The notes under the pieces were generated by a model. The model worked only from the letters and a program-made list of their open reading frames with translations, made no database searches and was not told where the DNA came from. A program made the position numbers and the translations under genes. Positions 1 to 7,227 of a DNA stretch of 41,657 nt are shown here, piece after piece; the first letter of the stretch is position 1, and every line of letters starts with the position of its first letter. The stretch lies in NCBI GenBank assembly GCA_947624205.1, contig CANQJI010000013.1, positions 1 through 41,657 of the forward strand, read 5' to 3'. Origin of the DNA: an uncultured Akkermansia sp. (lineage in GTDB: Bacteria > Verrucomicrobiota > Verrucomicrobiia > Verrucomicrobiales > Akkermansiaceae).

Positions 1-330
1 GACCCCAATGGCACCTACATTTACCGGACCTTGGCGCGAGGTGTTCAACGCAAGCGCGTGGATGAAGGAATCGTGAAGCTCTTGTTGGAGCATGGGTTGG
101 ACGTTAATGATCGCTCTCATGAGAGAGTAAGGCTCACTTTACTCACGGCAGCTGCCGGATCAGGCCAGATAAGTCTGGTCAAGCTCTTGCTTGCTGCCGG
201 AGCGGACGTGAATGCCTCGGTTGAAGGCAAAACTGCTCTGGACTTTGCCATGGAGAACCGGCACACCGACGTCGTCGATCTTCTGTGCGCTGCCGGAGCC
301 TCTCCTTCCTCCCACGGCAAACGCATTTGA
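1..330 (+). CDS. Ankyrin-repeat protein, C-terminal fragment (5' end outside the window)
   Basis: The reading frame is open from the first base, so the start lies upstream. About 109 residues are visible. They hold at least two ankyrin repeats: one around KLLLEHGLDVNDR and one around LVKLLLAAGADVNAS, followed by TALDFAMENRHTDVVDLLCAAGA. This is the usual helix-turn-helix plus hairpin pattern with the conserved DVN turn. Ankyrin repeats bind other proteins; no partner can be named. The last five residues (HGKRI) and the TGA stop lie inside the left end of the repeat element at 316-529. The original C-terminus may therefore have been replaced when the element arrived. A TTG at 31 is only an internal codon. 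Confidence 0.8.
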   Translation, partial: DPNGTYIYRTLARGVQRKRVDEGIVKLLLEHGLDVNDRSHERVRLTLLTAAAGSGQISLVKLLLAAGADVNASVEGKTALDFAMENRHTDVVDLLCAAGASPSSHGKRI

Positions 331-529
331 GAAGAAGTTAATCAACAGAGGAATGCCCTTATTGACTGATATTACTGTTAATACGCATCAAAAGTTATGA
401 CAACAAGCGGTCATCATGCTGATGGATCTAAAGGGATCTCAGCATACATTAATGATCCGAAAAAATCTGCGCAACGCGCACATTATGAATAAATCGTACA
501 TAGCAAACGCATTTTCTAATGCGTTTGCC
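316..529 (+). repeat. Dispersed repeat element, copy 1 (about 214 bp)
   Basis: The element opens with GGCAAACGCATTTGAG and closes with AATGCGTTTGCC, so its ends are inverted repeats. At the right end there is also a perfect local hairpin: 503-513 pairs with 518-528 (11 bp) around the 4-nt loop TTCT. The interior contains CTTATTGACTGATATTA, CTCAGCATACATTAATGATCC and AATCGTACATA. Copy 3 (24884-25098) is clearly homologous along its whole length, and copy 2 (4963-5276) matches at both ends. It has no ORF of its own, so it resembles a MITE or another non-autonomous element. No target-site duplication is obvious. Confidence 0.75.
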
Positions 530-566
530 CTGCCCTTCCTCCTCTGAATCTTGACGAGATCATAAC

Positions 567-2570
567 ATGATACATTATTCAAAAAACAACACGAAACCTC
601 AATCAAAAATAATGAACGAGAAACACATCAGATTTGCCATTTGTACGGAACGCGATTGGTTTTGGGTCGAGAGAAAAGCAGACAGAACAAGGAGAGAAAA
701 CATTAAAATCTCCTATGGTCATACCGATATCAACATGCTAGACATAGTTGACAAGGGAAAGTCATTTGATGAAATGAGCAAAAAGATCGTAAATGATTGG
801 ACAAATGTAGAAATAACTAACAGGAATGATTTTGTCTTTGGTTTGAGTAACCTGGACAGGCGAGATGTATTCCCAACTAGAAAAGCAGAAGAAATCTTGA
901 TAGAAATCGTCAAGAATGTACTTTGCAGAAAGTTTGATAAAGAATTCATAGAAAAATATGACAGCAAGTCCCACGAGTACTTGTTTGATATTGTCTTTTC
1001 AATCAATGAGAAGACTTGTGAGGCAATTGATTTTTCCATTGAAGAATGTGATAGAGAGTCAATTCCGGAGCCTACAAGTACCGAGGGAACCTATGATGTC
1101 AATTTCCTGATAAAAGTGGCACCTAAGAGAAATACCCCAGAGTATTTCAGAATAATCTATCACTCTGAAAGCAACTGTAGGCATGTACTTTTAGAAGACA
1201 TGAGATATTATTATAAAGGTGATTCTTCTGAGCTTTTTAGTCGCATATCTGGTGGAGTTTTCAGGGATTGGAAGGACCATGAGCTAAACAAAAGAAGCAA
1301 ACTCATATTGGAAAAGGATTACTACTATGATGGCGTTATCTTTTCCACGGACAAAGCAAAATCTGATTTCAGAGAGATTATCAACAAAGAATTTTATAAG
1401 AATTTTCCTAAAGAATATGATGAGAAATTTGACAAGAAATGTCATTCTTATTTGTTTCAACTAAAGATCCTCGTCAAGAAAAATGTAAGCAAACTCATAT
1501 CCTCAAGTGTCAGGGACATCCAAGTTGACGATTCATTTGACACACCCATGATGAAGTCTTTGAATATCGACAGGAAACTATTGCTCAACAATCACCCGGA
1601 AGATTATTACGTTATCGATCACCCATACCACACCCCCAGGTTTTTCCATGAAGAACGCGAAAGGTTAGAAAAAATCAAGGAAAGACAAAAGAATTTTAAT
1701 TTCTCATTCATTCTCGTTATCGATAAAAATAGAGGTGGTAAACCTGTGTTCCGTTGGTCTGATTCAAAGAGGGCAATCCCGATAAATCCGGAATTAGGAA
1801 GTGTTGCCTTTAAGAAACTCGCCACGGAAATAATTAATGGAGCCTCTTACAAGGAGAAACTCCATCATGCACTTCGCGAAAAGCCAGTTGACCCTGAGAA
1901 AATAGAAGAAATTAAAGAGGACTGGTTATTTCCATTTCCATCTGATGAAGCAGAGGAGTCATTAAAGACCATTGTTTGTGACACGCTATCACGGCAATTC
2001 AATGATGAAACAATGAAAAACTATGGGAAGAGACCCCATTCATTTTCATTCGAGTTTGAGTGTGAATTAGAGGGTGGTGTCTATGTCACAAAGAGTTGCA
2101 AAATTCTGGACATCCAGCCACATCTAGACGCCCTATATTGTGGAGCAAGATCAGATGAAGTTCGTATAAGGTTTATCTTGTCCACTGAATCTAGGACTCG
2201 TTTGATATATTACAAGTCACCCGATAAGAAAGAGGCACTATCCTATAAGATCAACTTTCATAGTCCTGTATGGAAAGAAATAGCAAGTTGCATTGTACGC
2301 GACTGGTTGAAGATTGAAGTTGGTAGAAGGATTGGATTTGTTTTTGGAATGGACTGGGAAAGTGATAGAATTGTTTTCAAAACAGACGAATTAAAAGACA
2401 GCTTTATTGGCACTGTAGCAAATGCTATTGAAAAGCTGTTCATGAAATATGATGACAACGCAAAACACAGATTACTAATTGATTTACAATTAAAATTTAA
2501 GAAGAAACGAGCTGAATTGTTATCATCATCAGTACTAGACGTGGTTGATAGTCCGGTTTTTGACTCCTAG
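567..2570 (+). CDS. Unknown 667-residue protein with four internal repeats, AT-rich orphan
   Basis: I do not recognise a named family. The protein contains four diverged tandem repeats of about 130-140 residues: roughly 21-146, 176-318, 376-517 and 532-660. Each begins with beta-strand-like text (RFAICTE, NFLIKVAP, FSFILVID, RIRFILST). A helix follows, ending in an acidic residue, Asn or Arg and then DW (VNDW, FRDW, KEDW, VRDW). Next comes a (V/I)FxTD-type segment, a helix, and an H-x-(Y/F) strand motif (HEYLFDI, HSYLFQL, HSFSFEF, HRLLIDL). Repeats 2 and 4 share a tail (LISSSVRDI, LLSSSVLDV). No signal peptide or membrane segment is visible. Base composition is far more AT-rich than in the neighbours, which suggests acquisition by transfer. 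ATG 567 is the longest start; ATG 612 (residue 16) is possible and fits a TTGACG -35 at 551. Confidence 0.8.
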   Translation: MIHYSKNNTKPQSKIMNEKHIRFAICTERDWFWVERKADRTRRENIKISYGHTDINMLDIVDKGKSFDEMSKKIVNDWTNVEITNRNDFVFGLSNLDRRDVFPTRKAEEILIEIVKNVLCRKFDKEFIEKYDSKSHEYLFDIVFSINEKTCEAIDFSIEECDRESIPEPTSTEGTYDVNFLIKVAPKRNTPEYFRIIYHSESNCRHVLLEDMRYYYKGDSSELFSRISGGVFRDWKDHELNKRSKLILEKDYYYDGVIFSTDKAKSDFREIINKEFYKNFPKEYDEKFDKKCHSYLFQLKILVKKNVSKLISSSVRDIQVDDSFDTPMMKSLNIDRKLLLNNHPEDYYVIDHPYHTPRFFHEERERLEKIKERQKNFNFSFILVIDKNRGGKPVFRWSDSKRAIPINPELGSVAFKKLATEIINGASYKEKLHHALREKPVDPEKIEEIKEDWLFPFPSDEAEESLKTIVCDTLSRQFNDETMKNYGKRPHSFSFEFECELEGGVYVTKSCKILDIQPHLDALYCGARSDEVRIRFILSTESRTRLIYYKSPDKKEALSYKINFHSPVWKEIASCIVRDWLKIEVGRRIGFVFGMDWESDRIVFKTDELKDSFIGTVANAIEKLFMKYDDNAKHRLLIDLQLKFKKKRAELLSSSVLDVVDSPVFDS

Positions 2571-2582
2571 GAGGAAATTTTC

Positions 2583-2651
2583 ATGGGACAGACGTGGATG
2601 AAAATGTGTTTTTTCAAAATAGTGCTTGCTAAGGCAGGGTGGTGGTGGTAA
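2583..2651 (+). CDS. Small ORF, 22 residues, ending in three tandem Trp codons
   Basis: A perfect AGGAGG (2569-2574), overlapping the stop codon of the 667-residue gene, lies 8 nt before ATG 2583. Such Shine-Dalgarno sequences are rare in this window. The peptide is short and hydrophobic in its middle (CFFKIVLA) and ends in Trp-Trp-Trp followed by TAA. Tandem Trp codons before a terminator recall trp-type leader peptides. However, the terminator at 2806-2849 is about 155 nt further on and the next gene is not a recognisable tryptophan gene. It could equally be a small membrane peptide translated together with the upstream gene, or chance. Confidence 0.4.
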   Translation: MGQTWMKMCFFKIVLAKAGWWW

Positions 2652-2805
2652 AAGAAAGGCACAGAGCGAAGGGAAAAGAACTTCGCGCATGGGTTAAGTG
2701 ACGCCGTAAGGTCACTCCGGAAGCCGCGCGTGCGGCGGATGGGCAAATAATGTGACGGCACAGGTCAATCCTTCGGCGGGAACGCTGATTGTAGTGGACG
2801 AGATG
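2652..2805. other. Non-coding stretch between the small ORF and the terminator
   Basis: No gene seen. It contains two short hairpins: GTGAC/GTCAC around GCCGTAAG near 2699-2715, and CCGC/GCGG around 2723-2734. A GTG at 2752 opens a frame continuous with the gene called at 2905. That extension would translate straight through the terminator hairpin, so it is not accepted as coding. Confidence 0.4.
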
Positions 2806-2849
2806 CCGTGGCATTCACCCCCGAAAGCGGGTGGAAGCTGCGGTTTTTT
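2806..2849 (+). terminator. Strong Rho-independent terminator
   Basis: CCGTGGC (2806-2812) pairs with GCTGCGG (2837-2843) through five Watson-Crick and two G-U pairs. Inside it, TTCACCC (2814-2820) pairs with GGGTG plus AA, with one bulged G (2829-2836). The loop is about 8 nt, and six T residues follow directly (2844-2849). It would end transcripts from the 567-2570 gene and the small ORF. It also argues that the next gene starts after 2849. Confidence 0.7.
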
Positions 2850-2904
2850 GTATCTACGGGCTTGCGCTGTCGGTCGTTCAACCAATCAAACACAACTCAA
2901 AGAT

Positions 2905-3672
2905 ATGTCAAGACTCGATAGATTACCCTCGCCGACCGACGATTCCTCCCGCTCCAATGCATCCGTACCTCAAGGCCCCATCTTACCTTCAAGTGGGGCG
3001 CCTCAGAGCGCAGAGCAGAGGTCTGAAAACAAATGGCTGAATCACCAGCCTGAAACGTCGCAGGAGTGGGAGGAATTTTTGGCACAGCGGGTGGAACTTT
3101 GCAACCGCCGACCTGTGCCACAAGGAGACACGCTGGAGCTGCTGTCGGACAACATCGACCTGTTGCTAGAGAATACGGAGAAGATTATCCAAGTGCCGGA
3201 GATGGCGGAATGCAGGGAGGTAAAGGGAGGAGCCCCGCTTTCGACGCCTGATTTAGGGGATCTCCTGCGGTGGTGGAAAATAGGGAAAGGTGGCTGGAAG
3301 CGGACCTCTGTTGAAGGACACCCTCTGTATGCGCTCCACATCAATGGTTCCGTTCTCAGCGGCTCATGCTATATTTACAAATTGCTTGATCCCGTTGCCA
3401 AGGAATTGGGTACCACGCTGCCCTGGTTCCGTCCGAGGCTCAGTACGGCTTATGTGGATCTCCGTGCTATCCCACGAGCCCCGAAACGTCCGTGGAAGCA
3501 GATTCCCCCGCTTCACGCCCCAGTCCATCGTGGCGAGTCGTTTGCCGACTGGGAACGGCGGACGCAACAATACATGCCCGGCGTGGACGAGGTCAAACCG
3601 CACTACCTGATTCCGCCAACGCTCACCCTGGCTGAAATCATCGCTAAGCTGAAAGAGGATCAGATCAGGTGA
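2905..3672 (+). CDS. Hypothetical protein, 255 residues
   Basis: I do not recognise a family. The frame can be extended to a GTG at 2752, but that part overlaps the terminator at 2806-2849, so ATG 2905 (MSRLDRLPSP) is preferred. The first 55 or so residues are Pro/Ser-rich and low in complexity. From about residue 60 the sequence looks like a folded soluble protein with many Trp residues (LLRWWKIGKGGW, TLPWFRPR, KRPWKQIPP) and ends in a helix, LAEIIAKLKEDQIR. No signal peptide or membrane span is seen. The last 13 bp overlap the end of the ADP-ribosylglycohydrolase gene on the other strand. Codon use matches the GC-rich neighbours, not the AT-rich gene upstream. That this is a real gene is likely; its start is uncertain. 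Confidence 0.6.
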   Translation: MSRLDRLPSPTDDSSRSNASVPQGPILPSSGAPQSAEQRSENKWLNHQPETSQEWEEFLAQRVELCNRRPVPQGDTLELLSDNIDLLLENTEKIIQVPEMAECREVKGGAPLSTPDLGDLLRWWKIGKGGWKRTSVEGHPLYALHINGSVLSGSCYIYKLLDPVAKELGTTLPWFRPRLSTAYVDLRAIPRAPKRPWKQIPPLHAPVHRGESFADWERRTQQYMPGVDEVKPHYLIPPTLTLAEIIAKLKEDQIR

Positions 3673-4571
3673 GCGTACTCCGGATTTTTGCGGCGGAGGG
3701 TAGTGAGCCAGGTGGCTGGCAGAGAGGCATCGGGGAAGGTGGCGGCGTAAAGCACGGCAGCGGTGGCGGCATTGGTGTCGGTATCGCCGCCGGCAGAGGC
3801 AGAGCGAGTGATGGCAGCGCGCAGGGAGGGCGCATGGAGAAGCTGGTAGAAGGCGCCCTGCAGCGTCACGAGAACCCAGCCGATGAACTCGCCATCGTAG
3901 TCCGGCACATGGTGAAGTGAGGCACAAAGAGTTGCCTCCACGGCGACGGTGGAAGGATGGTTCGGACCCAATGGGCTCTCCTTCCCTTTGCAGAGGGCAA
4001 GAGCGTGGCGGAAAACTCGCTGAGGAGAAGCCGGGCGTCCCTTCCGTGCAGCAGTGAGAGCGAAGACGAGAGAACCGGTGAAAACGTAATTCGCGAGGAG
4101 ACAGGTGGGGTGCGGATGGGTGAGGGCTGCGTCCTGCAGGGCCGCCTCCCGCCAATCAAATCCGGGACGCTCTTCTGCCCAGAGCGCGATGGGAAACACG
4201 CGCATGAGCGCCCCATTCGCCTGCGACTCCAAATTGCAGCGCCCCTCCAGCGCATCCTTCACCGTTTCCCCGACATCTGGCGGATCGGTGTCAAGCCAGG
4301 CGAGGTATTCCTCGCGGGCGATGTCCGGGTCGTAGCCATCCGCGCGCACCAACGCACGCTGCAGGCAAGCGGCCATCTGTGTGTCATCTGTCACCACACC
4401 GGCCTCACGACCAGCCATGATGGCAAAACCGGGAACCATCTTCCGCAACCCGTTCGGGAAGTGGGAAACAATATCACCACGATAGGAAAATTCAGCTGAC
4501 GCCCCTAGGGCATCCCCAGCCATGAAAGCGCTCCAAAGCCGAGACGAAGGAGAAAAAGAAGACTTGCACAT
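3660..4571 (-). CDS. ADP-ribosylglycohydrolase (DraG/ARH) family protein
   Basis: This family removes ADP-ribose from modified proteins or small molecules, using a binuclear Mg2+ centre. Numbered from ATG 4571, the signature motifs are GDALGASAEF near residue 20, TDDTQ at 61-65 (metal-binding Asp pair), NGALMRVFP near 119, and the closing metal motif GGDTDTNA at 261-268. At about 303 residues it has the usual family length. A GTG at 4586 is in frame, but a TATAAT box (4578-4583) ends exactly 6 nt before ATG 4571. The transcript would therefore begin at or beside that ATG, making GTG 4586 unlikely. The substrate is unknown. The gene stands alone and ends tail-to-tail with the 2905-3672 gene. 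Confidence 0.85.
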   Translation of the reverse strand: MCKSSFSPSSRLWSAFMAGDALGASAEFSYRGDIVSHFPNGLRKMVPGFAIMAGREAGVVTDDTQMAACLQRALVRADGYDPDIAREEYLAWLDTDPPDVGETVKDALEGRCNLESQANGALMRVFPIALWAEERPGFDWREAALQDAALTHPHPTCLLANYVFTGSLVFALTAARKGRPASPQRVFRHALALCKGKESPLGPNHPSTVAVEATLCASLHHVPDYDGEFIGWVLVTLQGAFYQLLHAPSLRAAITRSASAGGDTDTNAATAAVLYAATFPDASLPATWLTTLRRKNPEYAHLI

Positions 4572-4577
4572 GAACTC

Positions 4578-4608
4578 ATTATACACCCATTTCCAACAGC
4601 GGAATCAA
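4578..4608 (-). promoter_or_regulatory. Promoter of the ADP-ribosylglycohydrolase gene (leaderless)
   Basis: On the minus strand there is a perfect TATAAT at 4583-4578 and a TTGATT at 4608-4603, with a 19-nt spacer that is longer than ideal. Six nucleotides separate the -10 box from ATG 4571, so transcription should start at or next to the A of the start codon. Confidence 0.55.
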
Positions 4609-4962
4609 AAATGACGCAGATTGTTCACACATGTCCGATAAAATTTTCTCTGAGAGTCTTCAACTCCCTGCAGATGATCTTTGAAACTATTCTGTATCAA
4701 TGCATTGAATTGATATCTGACGCGTTATGCTCTCGCTCGTGGATTCAACGTTGATTTGCTTGAAACAAAAAGGCAGCTCTCCGCCATGCCTGACTCCCCT
4801 GAATCATCGGAAATGACTTACCGGCCGCCCCACGGCGGTCCGCCCCTCCGCAACAGCGTGCGCGCGCGGTGTCATCCGCTTTTACCTCCCACTGCGTGTG
4901 TGCCATTAACGGAAGCGTAGATCGTGTGCTGTTGATCATCTCCCGGGAATCGCCAGGTCGAG
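4609..4962. other. Intergenic stretch with no recognisable gene
   Basis: No credible coding sequence or tRNA is seen. The only structure noticed is a perfect 12-bp palindrome, TCAATGCATTGA, at 4697-4708. A 79-codon frame on the minus strand here lacks any family features and reads through the repeat boundary. Confidence 0.4.
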
Positions 4963-5276
4963 CGCATTTGAGAGAAATTATCAACAGAGAAAATGATCTT
5001 ATTGACTAATATGATCGTTCATACGCACCATAAATCATAACGGCAAGCGCTCTTCGTCAAACTCGCGCGCAAGCGCACCCGCTCCCAAAATTGACTCCCC
5101 GGCACCACCCCTGCCGGTTCGCCCCTGTCGGGGCAACGCATGCGCGCTGTCCATACACCCCTCCGCGCAACACGCGCTATAATCCAAATCGTACATCGTA
5201 CGTCGTAAATCGTACATAGGCAGACCCCGTCTGCCACCGTCGTACATAGGCAAACGCATTTCCTAATGCGTTTGCC
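4963..5276 (+). repeat. Dispersed repeat element, copy 2 (diverged and expanded interior)
   Basis: The left part (from GCATTTGAGAGAAATTATCAA to ATACGCACCATAAATCATAA) aligns with copies 1 and 3. The right end has the same hairpin with a perfect 12-bp stem: 5249-5260 pairs with 5265-5276 around loop TCCT. The middle (about 5045-5185) is unrelated to the other copies and is GC-rich with its own hairpins, for example CCGGCA/TGCCGG. Just before the end there is a second module: CGTACATAGG followed by another perfect hairpin, GGCAGAC/GTCTGCC at 5219-5235. The element lies between divergent genes, 22 bp upstream of the hisC -35 box. Confidence 0.65.
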
Positions 5277-5297
5277 TTGCGCTGTGATTGCTCACGC

Positions 5298-5326
5298 TTG
5301 CCAAGAGAAGCGTTTCGTGATAGGCT
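5298..5326 (+). promoter_or_regulatory. hisC promoter (leaderless)
   Basis: TTGCCA (5298-5303), a 17-nt spacer, and TAGGCT (5321-5326). Six nucleotides then lead to ATG 5333, so the predicted transcription start coincides with the start codon. The -10 is weak (3 of 6 against TATAAT) but its spacing is ideal. Confidence 0.45.
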
Positions 5327-5332
5327 CGAGGC

Positions 5333-6418
5333 ATGAAAACGCGGGAATCGATTATGGGGATACGGGCCTATGTGCCGGGCAAGCCGATTGAAGAGACGGC
5401 GAAGGAAATTGGCATGAGGGTCGAAGAAATCATCAAGCTGGCATCCAATGAGAATCCGCTTGGGGCATCTCCGCTGGCGGTGGAAGCGATGCAGGAGGCA
5501 GCAAAGGGAGTGAGCCTGTACCCGGACGGCGGAGCAGTAGCGCTACGGGAACAGTTGGCGGAGTTCCACGGGTTCGCACCGGAAAACATCGTGCCGGGGG
5601 CAGGGAGCAGCGAACTCATCGAACTACTGGCGCACATTTGTTTGGAATCGGACGGCGAATTAATTGCGGCGAAATACAGTTTCACGCTTTATCCGCTCAT
5701 GACGCAGCTGTTCGGGGCGAAATATGTAGAAGTGGAAAACAAGACGGACTACACGCATGACACGGCGGCTATGCTACGCGCCATCACACCGAATACGCGA
5801 ATAGTTTTCATCACTAACCCAACCAACCCACTGGGAACCATGATCGGGCAAGAGGAGATCGACGCCTTCATGCAAGCTGTACCGGAGCACGTACTAGTTG
5901 TGTTTGATGAAGCATACATCCACTTTGCCGAGGAGCAACCGAATACCTTAAAATATGTTCGCGCGGGACGCAACGTAGCAGTACTGCGTACTTTCTCAAA
6001 GGCGTACGGATTGGCGGGTGCGCGCATCGGCTATGCTATCACCACGCCGACGATTGCCGAGCTACTGCATAAAGTACGGTCGCCGTTCAATACGAGCAGC
6101 CTTGCACAAGCTGCTGCGGCGGCCGCTCTTCGTGATGAAGAGCATCTGAGACGCTCGGTACGGGTGGTGCGTGACGGCATGCAGCAATATGAAGCCGCCT
6201 TCCGCGAAATGGGGCTGGAATATATCCCGAGTCATGGTAATTTTGTGCTGGTGAAGATAGGCGACGGGACGGCAACGTACCGCTACTGCCTACAACGCGG
6301 CGTCATTCTACGCCCCATGACCGGCTATGGTCTGCATGAATGGATCCGCATCAGCTTCGGCACACGGGATCAAAACGAGCGTTGCATCCAATTGCTGCGC
6401 GAAGTGTGCTCTCGCTGA
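5333..6418 (+). CDS. hisC: Histidinol-phosphate aminotransferase
   Basis: This PLP-dependent class I/II aminotransferase converts imidazole-acetol phosphate and glutamate to L-histidinol phosphate and 2-oxoglutarate in cytosolic histidine synthesis. At 361 residues it has typical HisC length. Visible motifs are ASNENPLG (37-44), TNPTNPLGT (161-169; Asn165 binds PLP), FDEAYIHF (191-198; Asp192 and Tyr195), TFSKAYGLAGARIGY with the Schiff-base Lys223 and phosphate-binding Arg231, and a C-terminal WIRISFGT that carries the substrate carboxylate Arg. Some relatives act on aromatic amino acids. The gene is alone, not in a his operon, so aromatic or dual use cannot be excluded. It converges with the 6429 gene, 10 bp away. 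Confidence 0.93.
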   Translation: MKTRESIMGIRAYVPGKPIEETAKEIGMRVEEIIKLASNENPLGASPLAVEAMQEAAKGVSLYPDGGAVALREQLAEFHGFAPENIVPGAGSSELIELLAHICLESDGELIAAKYSFTLYPLMTQLFGAKYVEVENKTDYTHDTAAMLRAITPNTRIVFITNPTNPLGTMIGQEEIDAFMQAVPEHVLVVFDEAYIHFAEEQPNTLKYVRAGRNVAVLRTFSKAYGLAGARIGYAITTPTIAELLHKVRSPFNTSSLAQAAAAAALRDEEHLRRSVRVVRDGMQQYEAAFREMGLEYIPSHGNFVLVKIGDGTATYRYCLQRGVILRPMTGYGLHEWIRISFGTRDQNERCIQLLREVCSR

Positions 6419-6428
6419 AGAGAGATTC

Positions 6429-7220
6429 TCACCTCACGATCCCGCAGCGACGGCAAACGGTACTCCAATCCGTCGAAGCGCGCAACAGTCCACCGAGCCA
6501 GGAATCGACCGGAGGAAGGAGTGTCGCGGCTTTGACGCGCTCGGGACGGGTGATGCGCGTGAAGATAAGGTGATGCAGAGACCGAAGAGGCAGCTGGCGC
6601 ACGCCATAGCCGCCCGGCTTGTTAGAAGACCAGAATCGGACGTAAGATTCTCCTCTGTATTTCTCTATGCCGAGAAAAATCACGAGATGACCTCGCTCGG
6701 CAGAGCCCAGGTTTTCAGTGAAGAAAAACTTCAGGAAGTCGCCGGAACGCGCCAGATCCGGGGAGGAAAAATTGATACCTGCCCCGAGATCATGCACCCA
6801 CGCGGCGCAACCGGGGCCATTCGCATTGAATCTCCCCCAGGATAGAGTGCCATCCGGATGTGGCCACTCCACGCGCAATGCCTGCCAGACACGGGGAGAA
6901 AAGACTCGACATCCCTGCTCTGCCTCCCATGCCCCCAGCGCCCGGAGAAGCACCATGTAGCATGCGGCAGAACAGAACGTAGGCAAAGCACCGCGCGGAG
7001 AAACCGCCAATCGCTGCTCCTGCGCCAGCCACACCACACCCGAACGTGCAAGACGCTGCTCGGCGCTGTGATCAGCGGCATACCCACCGCCGACGGGCAT
7101 CCCTTCCACAACACGCAGGACGTAGGAATTAAGCTCCGCTGCGGAAAGCGGAGCAAAAGCAAAGAAAAACGACAACGCACTCAGTATAAAATGGAGCACC
7201 CTGCACACCACGCCATTCAT
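6429..7220 (-). CDS. Exported protein with an NlpC/P60-like (papain-fold) pattern
   Basis: ATG 7220 (MNGVVCRVLHF) is chosen because it gives a clean signal peptide (hydrophobic LHFILSALSFFFAFAP, then a likely cleavage after SAA) and has GAGG about 7 nt upstream. A longer frame to 7283 overlaps the pump gene. The mature part shows an order typical of NlpC/P60-like hydrolases: a Cys at a helix start (TFCSAACYM, Cys83), a GDFLKFFF strand, RGHLVIFLG with a possible catalytic His178, and WSSN with Asn200. NlpC/P60 enzymes usually cut peptidoglycan peptides. The match is by pattern only and the family is not certain. The start is 7 bp after the stop of the RND pump, so the two are almost certainly co-transcribed. 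Confidence 0.6.
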   Translation of the reverse strand: MNGVVCRVLHFILSALSFFFAFAPLSAAELNSYVLRVVEGMPVGGGYAADHSAEQRLARSGVVWLAQEQRLAVSPRGALPTFCSAACYMVLLRALGAWEAEQGCRVFSPRVWQALRVEWPHPDGTLSWGRFNANGPGCAAWVHDLGAGINFSSPDLARSGDFLKFFFTENLGSAERGHLVIFLGIEKYRGESYVRFWSSNKPGGYGVRQLPLRSLHHLIFTRITRPERVKAATLLPPVDSWLGGLLRASTDWSTVCRRCGIVR

Positions 7221-7227
7221 ACTTACC

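Noticed and set aside
316..529. Right-end hairpin of the repeat element as a Rho-independent terminator
   Set aside because: The stem is strong, but none of the three copies has a T-run after it on either strand.
2752..2904. Upstream GTG extension of the 2905-3672 gene
   Set aside because: It would translate through the strong terminator at 2806-2849, and the added residues show no structure or conservation cue.
4745..4984. 79-codon minus-strand ORF in the 4.6-5.3 kb intergenic region
   Set aside because: No domain, no promoter or ribosome binding site, and it starts inside the repeat element.
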